64,000 bases of DNA from Deltaproteobacteria bacterium (GTDB taxonomy: Bacteria > Myxococcota > Kuafuiibacteriia > Kuafuiibacteriales > Kuafuiibacteriaceae), in the NCBI GenBank assembly GCA_016703535.1, contig JADJBV010000001.1, positions 186,001-250,000 on the forward strand, in the 5' to 3' direction. Shown here piece by piece: positions 27,450 through 37,039 of this stretch (position 1 is its first letter; each line of letters begins with the position of its first letter). The notes below the pieces were generated by a model. The model worked only from the letters and a program-made list of their open reading frames with translations, was not told the origin of the DNA and did no database searches. A program made the translations under genes and the position numbers.

Positions 27450-27896
27450 TCAGCCGTTGATCGGGATCTGCCGAGGTTTGGCCCGCTCGTGTTTGGGCAA
27501 CCACAACTCGAGCAATCCGTGCTCCAGCTTGGCCTTCACCTGCTCGCCGTCGACCTCGTAGGGGAGGGTCATGGTGCGTTTCCAGCGGGCGTGGGGGCGC
27601 TCGCGTTGCCGCACCGTGTACCCTTCGGGGAGTTTGGTCTCCGGCTTGCTCTCCACCGTGAGGTCGGTCCCGTCGAGCGAAACCGCCAGCTGCTCCGGAG
27701 CGACGCCCGGGAGCTCGGCCCGGATCATGATGCCTTGATCTTGGGCCTCCACCTCGAAGCGGGGCCAGGTGGCCTCGAAGCCCCGGATGGTGGCGGGGCG
27801 CTCGAGATCGCCGAAGAAGAGGTCCATGGTCCGACGTACGTCATCCATCAGCGCCATGGGGTGTTGAAGTGATCGGGGGGTGTATCGAACGAACAT
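27450..27896 (-). CDS. Small heat shock protein Hsp20 (first copy)
   Basis: A 148-residue chaperone. WPRFEVEAQDQGIMIRAELPG and the VSLDGTDLTVESKPE strand are alpha-crystallin signatures; LEHGLLELWLPK is the penultimate strand and the C-terminus has QIPI (IxI anchor). The ATG at 27896 is chosen because a GAGGAGG site lies 10 bases upstream; that site is buried in a hairpin (27907-27941), suggesting heat-controlled translation. Upstream is the DsbA-like lipoprotein gene, 52 bases away. Confidence 0.94.
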   Translation of the reverse strand: MFVRYTPRSLQHPMALMDDVRRTMDLFFGDLERPATIRGFEATWPRFEVEAQDQGIMIRAELPGVAPEQLAVSLDGTDLTVESKPETKLPEGYTVRQRERPHARWKRTMTLPYEVDGEQVKAKLEHGLLELWLPKHERAKPRQIPING

Positions 27897-27906
27897 TGGG
27901 CAACAG

Positions 27907-27941
27907 CCTCCTCGCCGCCATCGATAGACACGGCGAAGAGG
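27907..27941 (-). promoter_or_regulatory. Hairpin burying the hsp20 ribosome site: RNA thermometer candidate
   Basis: In the minus-strand RNA, CCUCUUCGCCG pairs with CGGCGAGGAGG over 11 bp with one G-U pair and a 13-base loop. The right arm is the Shine-Dalgarno sequence itself. No U-run follows, so this is not a terminator. Heat-opened hairpins of this kind control many hsp20 genes. Confidence 0.6.
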
Positions 27942-27948
27942 CGTCAAG

Positions 27949-28656
27949 TCAGAGCTCGGCGTCGATCAAGGTGCGAAAAGTGTCGAGGGGTTGAGCCCCG
28001 GTGATCTTCCGACCATTGACGAAGAAGGTCGGCGTGCCGTTGATCCCAAATCGTTTGGCCTCGGCCTGGTCTCGCTCCACCTGGGCGATCACCTCAGGAT
28101 CTTCCAGATCTCCTTCAAACTGGGACACGTTGAGCCCGATCGCCTTGGCCTGAGACACCAAACCCTCCCGATCCAATTCGCGTTGGTTCGCGAACAGCCG
28201 ATCGTGGAGCTCCCAAAACTTGCCCTGACGTTGGGCCGCGATCGCCGCCGCCGCCGCCAACTTGGCGTCCGGATGAAAGGGCAGGGGCAGGTGCTTGAAG
28301 GCGAAGCGGACCTTGTCCCCATACAGCTTTTCGAGCTCGTGGATCCGGGTGGCCCCCTTGGCGCAGAACGGGCACTGAAAATCCGAGTAGACGACCACGG
28401 TGACCTTCGCGTTTTCGGGCCCCCGCACCGGCGCGCCCGCGAGCTCCAAGGTCACCTTCGGCTCGACCGCCCCGTGGGCCGCAGGGGGTTGATGAGGCCC
28501 GGCGAAGGCCGCCGGCGCCGCACCTTTCACCGCGGCCTGATGTTGGTCGCAGTTTTCGGGCGCCAGGGCCTGAGCTTCGGTGTCGAGTTCGGGCGGGGCA
28601 CCTTCACAGGCGACCAGGCCCACCAGGACGGACAAACAGGTGATGCGAAACTTCAT
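27949..28656 (-). CDS. DsbA-family thioredoxin-fold lipoprotein
   Basis: A 235-residue lipoprotein (MKFRITCLSVLVGLVAC, lipidated Cys17). A 60-residue linker leads to a DsbA-like thioredoxin domain: VVVYSDFQCPFCAKG with redox Cys95-Pro-Phe-Cys98, and the cis-Pro loop GINGTPTFFVNG near the C-terminus. It should make or shuffle disulfides at the envelope. It stands between the ECF sigma gene and hsp20, so a link between thiol state and the heat-shock island is plausible but inferred. Confidence 0.93.
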   Translation of the reverse strand: MKFRITCLSVLVGLVACEGAPPELDTEAQALAPENCDQHQAAVKGAAPAAFAGPHQPPAAHGAVEPKVTLELAGAPVRGPENAKVTVVVYSDFQCPFCAKGATRIHELEKLYGDKVRFAFKHLPLPFHPDAKLAAAAAIAAQRQGKFWELHDRLFANQRELDREGLVSQAKAIGLNVSQFEGDLEDPEVIAQVERDQAEAKRFGINGTPTFFVNGRKITGAQPLDTFRTLIDAEL

Positions 28657-28743
28657 CGATGACTCCTGAGCTCCGCCGAAGCGTTTTTCGGTCGAGGCGC
28701 GGCGAAGGCTCGAGGAGTAGGTGGCCGTGACCCCGGCTTGGTC

Positions 28744-29421
28744 TCACTCGCACCAGGGCGAAAGTTCGACCTCACAGGCCAACACCGGCGATGGTTCACA
28801 CCAAAGTGGTCCTTCGGCGGCCGGCGCGAAGCAGGCCAAGGCCTCGTTGGGCTTCGGCGTCACCGCGGGCCTGATCCACAACAAGGGCAAGATTCCGATC
28901 GCCACCGCCAACGCAGCCTTCAACACCCGCCGGGCCCGGTGCAGCTCGTTCTTCACCTTGGGCACCGACCAACCCAAACGGTCGGCGATGTCGGCGTAGC
29001 CCAGCTCGTCTTCGATCCGCAGCAGCAGGGCCCGGCGTCGATCTTCGGCGAAGTGGAGGAGGGCCCCTTGGGCTTGGTGATCCGCCTCGTGGGCCAACAG
29101 GTCGAGCTCCGGGGTGCTGGGGGCCTGGGGCTCGACGCGCTCCTCGAGGGGCTCACCGCGCCACAAGGGGCGACGGGCCCGCCGCCGCTCCTCCGAGACC
29201 ACGTGTCGGGCGATGCCGAACAACCATGGACCCACTCGGCTCGGATCTCGGAGGGTCTCTCGTCGCGCCAAGGCTCGCAGCAAGGTCTCTTGGGTCGCGT
29301 CTTCGGCTTGGCTGGAACTCCGCAAGCGCCCGCCAAAAAATCGGCGGAGGGCCGGTCGGTGGGCGGCGAGTTGTTGGGGGAGGTCGCCGGGCCCCGCCAG
29401 ATCCAGAAGAGAAACGGTCAT
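28744..29421 (-). CDS. ECF sigma factor with C-terminal transmembrane helix and Cys-rich tail
   Basis: A 225-residue ECF-type sigma factor from the ATG at 29421. Region 2 (about 15-85) has AEDATQETLLRALARRETL and GPWLFGIARHVV. Region 4 (about 115-165) has LLLRIEDELGYADIADRLGW with the HTH, then PKVKNELHRARRVL. Unlike standard ECF factors it continues with a hydrophobic helix (about 168-186, LAVAIGILPLLWI) and a 38-residue tail carrying four cysteines (197, 208, 216, 224). No separate anti-sigma gene is next to it. The tail would be outside the membrane if the helix inserts. Position at the head of the dsbA-hsp20 genes suggests it drives them. Confidence 0.88.
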   Translation of the reverse strand: MTVSLLDLAGPGDLPQQLAAHRPALRRFFGGRLRSSSQAEDATQETLLRALARRETLRDPSRVGPWLFGIARHVVSEERRRARRPLWRGEPLEERVEPQAPSTPELDLLAHEADHQAQGALLHFAEDRRRALLLRIEDELGYADIADRLGWSVPKVKNELHRARRVLKAALAVAIGILPLLWIRPAVTPKPNEALACFAPAAEGPLWCEPSPVLACEVELSPWCE

Positions 29422-29506
29422 GTACGTTCTGTGACCCCCGAGGCCCCCTGGTTTCATCCCGGGGTGGTCGATTTTCCCCAAAGCCAACCCTGAGCCGGTG
29501 TGGGGC

Positions 29507-29535
29507 TTGACGGGCTCTGCGAACGTGCCTAGGTT
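29507..29535 (+). promoter_or_regulatory. Sigma-70-type promoter of groES-groEL
   Basis: TTGACG at 29507-29512 and TAGGTT at 29530-29535 are separated by exactly 17 bases, the ideal spacing. The inverted repeat at 29546-29573 begins about 10 bases downstream, over the likely transcription start. Confidence 0.55.
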
Positions 29536-29545
29536 GCGCCCGGCG

Positions 29546-29573
29546 TTAGCAGCCACCACCCCTCGGTGGCTAA
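29546..29573. promoter_or_regulatory. CIRCE-like inverted repeat before groES
   Basis: The ends TTAGC and GCTAA match the outer halves of the HrcA operator CIRCE (TTAGCACTC-N9-GAGTGCTAA), but the spacing is one base longer (18 bases instead of 17) and the inner halves differ (AGCCACC / GGTGGCT form a perfect 7-bp stem). It lies between promoter and groES, the classic CIRCE position. Confidence 0.55.
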
Positions 29574-29613
29574 ACCGACGCTAAAAACTCAATTGTTTCG
29601 AGGAGTAGTTAAA

Positions 29614-29904
29614 ATGTCCAAGTTTCGTCCCCTCCACGACCGTCTGCTCGTGAAGCGTGTTCAGGCCGAAGAAAAGTCCAAGGGCGGCATCATCATCCCG
29701 GACTCGGCCAAGGAGAAGCCGATCGAAGGCGAGGTCATCGCCGTCGGCAATGGCAAGACCCTCGACAACGGCACCCAAGTGAAGCTCGAAGTGAAGCCCG
29801 GCAACAAGGTGCTCTTCGGCAAGTACAGCGGCACCGAGATCAAGGTGGACGGCGTCGAACACGTCATCCTCCGCGAGGACGAAGTCCTCGGCATCCTCGA
29901 GTGA
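29614..29904 (+). CDS. groES: Co-chaperonin GroES
   Basis: The 96-residue lid of the GroEL cage. FRPLHDRLLVKRV, the mobile loop KSKGGIIIPDSAKEKP, and GKYSGTEIKVDGVEHVILRE are textbook GroES segments. A GAGGAG ribosome site precedes the ATG at 29614. groEL follows 57 bases later, in the usual operon. The promoter and a CIRCE-like element lie upstream. Confidence 0.98.
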   Translation: MSKFRPLHDRLLVKRVQAEEKSKGGIIIPDSAKEKPIEGEVIAVGNGKTLDNGTQVKLEVKPGNKVLFGKYSGTEIKVDGVEHVILREDEVLGILE

Positions 29905-29961
29905 GTTGCACCCCACTCCACTCACTGTAATCTACTAAAGAGATAAGAGGCTTAGATACAA

Positions 29962-31602
<1,641 letters not shown>

Positions 31603-31610
31603 TCCCGGCG

Positions 31611-31628
31611 CTTTCGCCCCGGCGAAAG
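31611..31628 (+). repeat. Short perfect inverted repeat after groEL
   Basis: CTTTCGCC-CC-GGCGAAAG. It may cap the 3' end of the groEL message just before the terminator. Confidence 0.4.
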
Positions 31629-31636
31629 TGAAAGAG

Positions 31637-31679
31637 GGCCCTCGTCTCCCGATGTGGAGGCGGGGGCCTTCGTGTTTTT
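31637..31679 (+). terminator. Rho-independent terminator of groES-groEL
   Basis: A 13-bp stem (31637-31649 with 31656-31668, two G-U pairs) with a 6-base loop is followed six bases later by a run of five T (31675-31679). Confidence 0.75.
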
Positions 31680-31784
31680 GGGCCAGGGGCCGCGGCCTTC
31701 CTAAGCGATCACGCCCACGGCAGCTGACCTCGGTTGGCGCCTTCTTCACTTGTGGCCAACTGGGGCTTTGGCCAGGATGCGCCC

Positions 31785-32993
31785 ATGACGAAGGTGGTGG
31801 GTCTCGGCGGGATCTTCTTTCGGAGCGCCGACCCCAAGGCGCTTTCGGCTTGGTACGCCAAACACCTCGGGATGCCCGTGGAGGTTTGGGGTGGGGCGCC
31901 GTTCCCCTTCCGAGAGAAGGATGAGCCGAGCCGGGTTGGCCACACCATCTGGTCGCCCTTCTCCGAGGACACCAGCTACTTCGGGCCCGATCCCAAGCGT
32001 TTTATGCTCAACTACCGGGTCGACGACCTGGACGCGATGTTGGCGGCGCTGCGGGCGGCGGGGGTGGCGGTCGATGAAAAGACCGATCGATCCGAATACG
32101 GCTACTTTGGTTGGGCCACCGATCCCGAGGGCAACCGCTTCGAGTTGTGGGAGCCGCCGGCGACCGAACGTTCTGGTCTCACCATGTACGTGGTCGACGC
32201 CTTCACCCAAGAGGCCTTCCGGGGCAACCCGGCGGCGGTCGCCATCCTCGAGGCCTTCTTCGACGACCCACGCCTCTTGGCCATCGCCCGGGAGAACAAC
32301 CTCTCCGAGACGGCGTTTTTGGTGCCGCGGCCCAAAAGTGCAAGTCAACTTGCAGAGTATGATCTCCGCTGGTTTACGCCGACGGTCGAGGTCGATCTGT
32401 GCGGCCACGCCACCTTGGCCTCGGCCCAGGTGCTCTTCAGCCGGGCCGCGCCGGAGCTCACCGAACTCCGCTTCTTCACCAAAAGTGGGCCCTTGACCGT
32501 CACCCGGGGCGAAGCTGGGGCGCTGGTGATGGACTTCCCGAGCCGCCCTCCTGAACCTCGTGCCCTCCACCCGGGCCTGAGCGAGGCCTTGGGCCTTGCA
32601 CCCCGGGAGGTGTTGGTGGCCGGCGACTACCTGGTCGCGGTGTATCCCGAAGCCGCCCAGGTGGCGGGATTGCGCCCCAACTTCAGCGCCCTCGAAGCCC
32701 TGGCCCCCGAGATCAAGGGCGCGATCGTGACCGCGCCGGCCGGGTCCGATCATCCCGGTGTCGACTTCGTGTCGCGCTTTTTCGCCCCCGCCAAAGGGGT
32801 CTCCGAGGATCCGGTGACCGGCTCGGCCCACACCATCTTGGGACCTTATTGGGCGGCCCGCTTGGGCAAGACCAAACTTCAGGCCCAGCAGCTCAGCGCC
32901 CGAGGTGGCCAGATGGGGCTCCAGGTCATGGGCGAACGTGTCGCGCTGAGTGGCCACGCCGTCTTGACCAAAACCATGGTTCTCCACGCCTGA
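31785..32993 (+). CDS. Fusion of VOC/glyoxalase-like domain and PhzF-family isomerase
   Basis: A 402-residue two-domain protein. Residues about 1-125 form a VOC (glyoxalase/bleomycin-resistance) half: VVGLGGIFFRSADPKALSAW through WATDPEGNRFELWEPP. Residues about 130-402 are a complete PhzF-like domain: MYVVDAFTQEAFRGNPAAV, the catalytic Glu in ENNLSETAFLVP, DLCGHATLASAQV, and EDPVTGSAH. Both are normally separate proteins. Fusion suggests that a small molecule is passed between them. The ATG at 31785 starts the VOC domain directly. A TGCAAG dyad (32339-32354) lies in the PhzF half and brings unusual AT-rich codons. Confidence 0.9.
   Translation: MTKVVGLGGIFFRSADPKALSAWYAKHLGMPVEVWGGAPFPFREKDEPSRVGHTIWSPFSEDTSYFGPDPKRFMLNYRVDDLDAMLAALRAAGVAVDEKTDRSEYGYFGWATDPEGNRFELWEPPATERSGLTMYVVDAFTQEAFRGNPAAVAILEAFFDDPRLLAIARENNLSETAFLVPRPKSASQLAEYDLRWFTPTVEVDLCGHATLASAQVLFSRAAPELTELRFFTKSGPLTVTRGEAGALVMDFPSRPPEPRALHPGLSEALGLAPREVLVAGDYLVAVYPEAAQVAGLRPNFSALEALAPEIKGAIVTAPAGSDHPGVDFVSRFFAPAKGVSEDPVTGSAHTILGPYWAARLGKTKLQAQQLSARGGQMGLQVMGERVALSGHAVLTKTMVLHA
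32339..32354 (+). repeat. TGCAAG-N4-CTTGCR dyad, copy 2 (inside VOC-PhzF gene)
   Basis: TGCAAG-TCAA-CTTGCA, read as SASQLA. The inner bases also pair, making it the longest perfect copy (7 bp per arm). Confidence 0.55.
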
Positions 32994-33064
32994 GGACCGC
33001 GGCCCGGCCATCGTCGCTTGGCCTGGGCCGGCAGCCAGCGGATAGAGCAGCGAATGGGGCGCCG

Positions 33065-33709
33065 GTGAACACCCAGAGCCTGCTCGAGTTCGTGCACCGA
33101 GGAGAGACCTTCGCGGTGATCGACAAGCCGTCGGGGCTCCTCTCCTGTCCGGGGCGGGCCCCGGAGCTCTACGACTCGGTCGAAACTCGGGTCCCCCGCG
33201 TGATCCCCGGCGCCCACGGCTCGATCTTGGCCCACCGCTTGGACCAAGCGACCTCGGGGCTTTTGGTGGTGGCGCTGGATCCGCCGACTCATCGGGCCCT
33301 GCGCCTGCAGTTCGAGGCGCGCACGGTGCAGAAGAGCTACGAGGCGGTGTTGATCGGTGAGGTTCACGGCGAGTCCGGCACGCTGTCCTTGCCCTTTCGC
33401 CTCGACGTCGAGCGTCGCCCCCATCAGATCTACGATCCCGTTCACGGCAAGCTCGGCGTCACCGAGTGGCGGGTGTTGGCCCGGAGCCCGGGCCGAACTC
33501 GGGTGGAGTTCACGCCGCACACCGGCCGCACCCACCAGCTGCGGGTCCACGCCGCCCATGCCCTGGGCCTCGGCTGTCCGATCGCCGGCGACGCCCTCTA
33601 CGGTGATCCAAGCAGCGCGCCCCGGCTCTTGCTCCACGCCAAGGCCCTGAGCTTCGATCACCCCCAGACCGGCGAACGCCTGCACTTTTCGTCGCCCGTT
33701 CCGTTTTGA
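33065..33709 (+). CDS. RluA-family pseudouridine synthase
   Basis: A 214-residue RNA-modifying enzyme. HRLDQATSGLLVVALD contains the catalytic Asp, and VEFTPHTGRTHQLRVHAAH and CPIAGDALYG are the other family motifs. There is no S4 domain, so it resembles the short RluA/TruC branch that acts on rRNA or tRNA. A GTG at 33065 is the likely start. Confidence 0.9.
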   Translation: MNTQSLLEFVHRGETFAVIDKPSGLLSCPGRAPELYDSVETRVPRVIPGAHGSILAHRLDQATSGLLVVALDPPTHRALRLQFEARTVQKSYEAVLIGEVHGESGTLSLPFRLDVERRPHQIYDPVHGKLGVTEWRVLARSPGRTRVEFTPHTGRTHQLRVHAAHALGLGCPIAGDALYGDPSSAPRLLLHAKALSFDHPQTGERLHFSSPVPF

Positions 33710-33728
33710 GCCCGGGTTCGTCGGCGGA

Positions 33729-34400
33729 TCACGTGGCGCGATAAACCGTGACGCCCTTGTGCCAGCCGTTGGGGCCGCCTTGAAACCCGGGCGGGTGGTA
33801 GTGGCGCTCGAGGCGGGCCAGGTACCGTTGGCCGTCGAGCTCGAAGGGGATTTCGGTCCCGTAGTCGTGGTGGAGTAGGCCCTTCGCTTGGGTGACCACA
33901 CCCGGCGGCACCCGACCGGTGATGGGGGCATAGCCCGGGGGTGCGCCGCTCTTCATGCCGCTCCCTTGCCCCCGGCGCCGGACCTCGTCGGCCTCGCGCA
34001 GGGCACCTGCCGGGATCGAGCCCGAAGGCGCGGGCGCCCCGAGTTGGGGTGCGATCGGTGTCCGTTCCCGGTGGCCCGCCTCCAGGCGATCGTTGGGATC
34101 GATCGCGCCGTTGCTGCCTCGGAGTCGGAGTAAGGTCGCCGCGTCGAGTTGGGCGCCGCCGCTGCTCGAGCGCAGGGCCGCTTCGGTCTTTGGCCCAAAC
34201 AGCCCATCTTCGACGAGGGGAGGTTGGGCGCCGGCTTGATTGAGGAGCCTCTGGAGCTCACGGACACCTTCACCACTTTGTCCTCGGCTCAAGGCGCGGC
34301 CGTTGGCCACCTCCTCTAGGCTGGGACCCGCCGCGTACCGTGAGGCCGGATCGGCCGCGAACGAGGCGAGGCGAGGGGTCTCGGCGACAACGACCATCAA
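33729..34400 (-). CDS. Peptidoglycan-binding-domain protein
   Basis: A 223-residue protein. Residues about 37-82 form a PG_binding_1 domain (LSRGQSGEGVRELQRLLNQAG, then EDGLFGPKTEAALR). A Pro/Gly-rich linker leads to a C-terminal domain with HYHPPGFQGGPNGWHKGVTVY, of unknown function. No classical signal peptide is visible, so the cell location is unclear. It points away from the transporter gene. Confidence 0.75.
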   Translation of the reverse strand: MMVVVAETPRLASFAADPASRYAAGPSLEEVANGRALSRGQSGEGVRELQRLLNQAGAQPPLVEDGLFGPKTEAALRSSSGGAQLDAATLLRLRGSNGAIDPNDRLEAGHRERTPIAPQLGAPAPSGSIPAGALREADEVRRRGQGSGMKSGAPPGYAPITGRVPPGVVTQAKGLLHHDYGTEIPFELDGQRYLARLERHYHPPGFQGGPNGWHKGVTVYRAT

Positions 34401-34843
34401 CTGGGATTATCGCCCGGCGTTGAGCGGTGTTGCGTTATATCTATATGATATTGCTGTGGTTATTTGGATGCCAACGAGACGGCTTGGCCACCTCAGGCGA
34501 GGCCCGGGCGCCTCAGCGGCCCCGACGAGGGCAGAGGGGGCCTTGGAGGTCTTCGGGAGCCCGAAGGTCACAAGGCGACGGTCGCCACTCGGTCCTCGCT
34601 CTGGATGGAGTTCGGTCGGATCGAGCGCGAAGAGTTGTCCTCGAACAGCACCACCACGTAAGGCGCTGCAGCCCGGACCCGAGCGCACTTGGGCCGTCAC
34701 CTCGCTGCCAGCGGCGCTCCGCTTGGTCTCGTCCGCCGCGGAGCCGGTCTCGAAACCGCGCTCCGATGACACGAGGTCCCGGCCCGCCGACCACGCCCTG
34801 ATCATCCGCACCTGAACCGACGGCCTCCGCCGAATCCGCGGTT
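34401..34843. other. Stretch of 440 bases without a clear gene
   Basis: Several overlapping open frames exist on both strands but none has convincing codon use. An AT-rich island at about 34427-34475 could encode a short lipoprotein signal (MLRYIYMILLWLFGC, plus strand), but the frame after it is Arg-rich and looks like noise. A minus-strand segment near 34575-34655 reads like real protein (YVVVLFEDNSSRSI) but meets a stop soon after. It may be a decayed gene. Confidence 0.5.
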
Positions 34844-36412
34844 GTGGGAGCAACAGCCCTCCGTTATGGTCCCCGGGCTTTGAGCGCCGAAAAGCCCCGG
34901 TTTCCGCCCCAGATCCCCTTCATCATCGGCAACGAGGGTTGCGAGCGCTTCAGCTTCTACGGCATGCGCAACGTGCTCACCGTCTACTTGGTGGGTTATT
35001 TGCTGCTCGATCTGCCCGAGGCCGATCGCCCCGCCGCCGCCAAAGAGGTCTTCCACGTCTTCGTGATGGGCGTGTATTTTTTTCCGCTCCTGGGTGGGTG
35101 GTTGTCAGATCGTTTCCTAGGAAAGTATCGGACCATCCTCTACCTGAGCTTGCTCTATTGTTTGGGCCACGCCTTCTTGGCGGTGTTCGAAGGCAACAAG
35201 GCCGGCTTTTATGCGGGCCTGGGCCTGATCGCCCTCGGCTCGGGCGGCATCAAACCTTGTGTGTCGGCCTTCGTCGGCGATCAGTTCGACCAGAGCAACA
35301 AACACTTGGCCCGGGTGGTCTTCGACGCCTTCTACTGGATCATCAACTTCGGCTCCTTCTTCGCCTCGCTCCTCATCCCCTTGACCCTCAAGGCCTGGGG
35401 GCCCTCGGTCGCCTTCGGCATCCCCGGGGTCTTGATGTTCATCGCCACGGTGATCTTCTGGCTCGGCCGGGATCGTTACGTGGTGGTCCCGCCGGCGCCG
35501 TCCGACCCCCACACCTTCTTCGGCATCTCCCGGGCGGTCTTGTCCTTGCCCGGCCCGGGGCGGGCCTTGGCCATCTTCGGCTTGGTGGCCGCGGTCTTCA
35601 CCTTGTTCGGGGCCTGGAGCCTGGGCCCGGTGGCGGCGATCTGCTTGGCCTTGGTGATGATCCTCGGCTTCGCCGGCAGCGGCCTCTACCTGCAGCTCGG
35701 TCGGGCCGGGTCCGCGTATCCGGCCGGTGAGCTCGAAGCGGTTCGGTCGGTGCTGAAGGTGTTGGTGATCTTCGCCCTGGTCACGCCCTTTTGGTCCCTC
35801 TTCGATCAGAAGGCCTCGACCTGGGTGCTCCAAGCCCAGGCCATGACCTTGCCCGGTTGGAGCTGGTTCCAGAGCCCCTCCCAGATGCAGGCCCTCAACC
35901 CCCTCTTGGTGATGATGTTGATCCCCTTCAACAACCTCCTGCTCTTTCCGCTGCTGCGAAAGATGGGTTGGGAGCCGACGCCGTTGCGCCGGATGACCGC
36001 GGGCATGGCCATCGCCGGCTTCTCCTGGGTGGTGGTCGGGGGCCTCCAGGTTTGGGTCGATGGCGGCGCCACCGTCTCTATCCTCTGGCAGATCGCGCCC
36101 TACCTGGTGTTGACCACCGCTGAGGTTTTGGTCTCGGCCACCGGCCTCGAGTTCGCGTACAGCCAGGCACCTCAAGAGATGAAGGGGGTGTTGATGAGCT
36201 TCTGGAGTTTGGCGGTCACCGTCGGCAACTTGTGGGTCATCTTGGTCAACGCGGTGGTCAAACGGGAGGGCACGGTCCAGCTGATGGCCGGTCTGGGCTC
36301 TTCGGTGACCGCGGTTCAGATGTTCTTCTTCGCCGGCTTCGCCTTCGCGGCGGCCTTGGCCTTCGCCGCCTACGCCTTGCGTTATCGGACCGTCGACCAC
36401 TATCGTCGTTAG
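34844..36412 (+). CDS. POT-family proton-dependent oligopeptide transporter
   Basis: A 522-residue transporter that imports di- and tripeptides with protons. The signature EGCERFSFYGMRNVLTVYL matches the ExxERFxYYG motif at helix 1. GDQFDQ, FYWIINFGSFFASLLIPL and FWSLFDQKASTWVLQAQAM are further POT motifs. About 14 helices are seen. The start is taken at a GTG (34844); a TTG some 40 bases further in is possible. Confidence 0.9.
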   Translation: MGATALRYGPRALSAEKPRFPPQIPFIIGNEGCERFSFYGMRNVLTVYLVGYLLLDLPEADRPAAAKEVFHVFVMGVYFFPLLGGWLSDRFLGKYRTILYLSLLYCLGHAFLAVFEGNKAGFYAGLGLIALGSGGIKPCVSAFVGDQFDQSNKHLARVVFDAFYWIINFGSFFASLLIPLTLKAWGPSVAFGIPGVLMFIATVIFWLGRDRYVVVPPAPSDPHTFFGISRAVLSLPGPGRALAIFGLVAAVFTLFGAWSLGPVAAICLALVMILGFAGSGLYLQLGRAGSAYPAGELEAVRSVLKVLVIFALVTPFWSLFDQKASTWVLQAQAMTLPGWSWFQSPSQMQALNPLLVMMLIPFNNLLLFPLLRKMGWEPTPLRRMTAGMAIAGFSWVVVGGLQVWVDGGATVSILWQIAPYLVLTTAEVLVSATGLEFAYSQAPQEMKGVLMSFWSLAVTVGNLWVILVNAVVKREGTVQLMAGLGSSVTAVQMFFFAGFAFAAALAFAAYALRYRTVDHYRR

Positions 36413-36472
36413 GGACTTTGTGGGGGCGCTCACGTGAGCCGGTTCGGGAATTCGGCGGGTATAAGGCTGCGG

Positions 36473-37039
36473 ATGCGGGCCCTCTGGATCAGCGTCGCCT
36501 GCTGTTGGGGCGCACCATCGGCCTGGGCCGATGAACCTCCGGGCGGCGGTTTGGCCCGGCTTGGGGTGATGGTCCCGCTCAAAGACGCCTACGCCGGGGC
36601 CCAGCTGGGGGTCACCGCCGATCTCGGCTACTGGTACGAGGCGCCCCACTTCGCCATCGAACCCCGGGTGGGATTTGCGACCAGCGCCGACACCACCGGC
36701 GATCGCCGCTTCTACGAGGTGCCGGCCGACATCGGCATCTTCTACGTCCTCCCGATCGGCAATGTGGCCCTCTACGCCGGCGGCGGCGCGGGGGTTCGGT
36801 ACCTGTATGAGTTCCGTCGCGAGGTGGTGACGGTGGGCCAGGTGATCCGCACCCAACACGTCGCTGAACGGGAAGACAAAGGTTTTGGCTTTTCGGCCTA
36901 CGGGCGGGCCGGCGTGATGTTGTTGCGGAACAGCAGCCTCTCCTTGATGACCAGCCTTGGTTATTCGATCACCTTGAAGACCATCAACGAACGCAGCAAC
37001 CCGCAGGCCGTCAGCGCGGGGGTGGGGTTGGTGTTTTGA
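36473..37039 (+). CDS. Outer-membrane beta-barrel-like protein
   Basis: A 188-residue exported protein. MRALWISVACCWGAPSAWA is a signal peptide. The body alternates Gly/aromatic strands (VTADLGYWYEAPHFAIEPRV, NVALYAGGGAGVRYLYEF, GFSAYGRAGVMLL) and ends in VGLVF, the pattern of small 8-strand barrels. Function unknown. Its stop overlaps the start of the next gene (TTGA). Confidence 0.75.
   Translation: MRALWISVACCWGAPSAWADEPPGGGLARLGVMVPLKDAYAGAQLGVTADLGYWYEAPHFAIEPRVGFATSADTTGDRRFYEVPADIGIFYVLPIGNVALYAGGGAGVRYLYEFRREVVTVGQVIRTQHVAEREDKGFGFSAYGRAGVMLLRNSSLSLMTSLGYSITLKTINERSNPQAVSAGVGLVF

Noticed and set aside
29421..29500. ECF-type autoregulatory promoter (GAAACC...GTCA) before the sigma gene
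   Set aside because: Weak motif and too close to the start codon to call without mapping.
34427..34801. Possible small lipoprotein gene starting MLRYIYMILLWLFGC
   Set aside because: The signal looks plausible but the rest is Arg-rich and in the wrong codon pattern; kept only as a note.
35117..36859. 580-residue minus-strand frame opposite the POT transporter
   Set aside because: His/Asp/Gln-rich shadow without domains.
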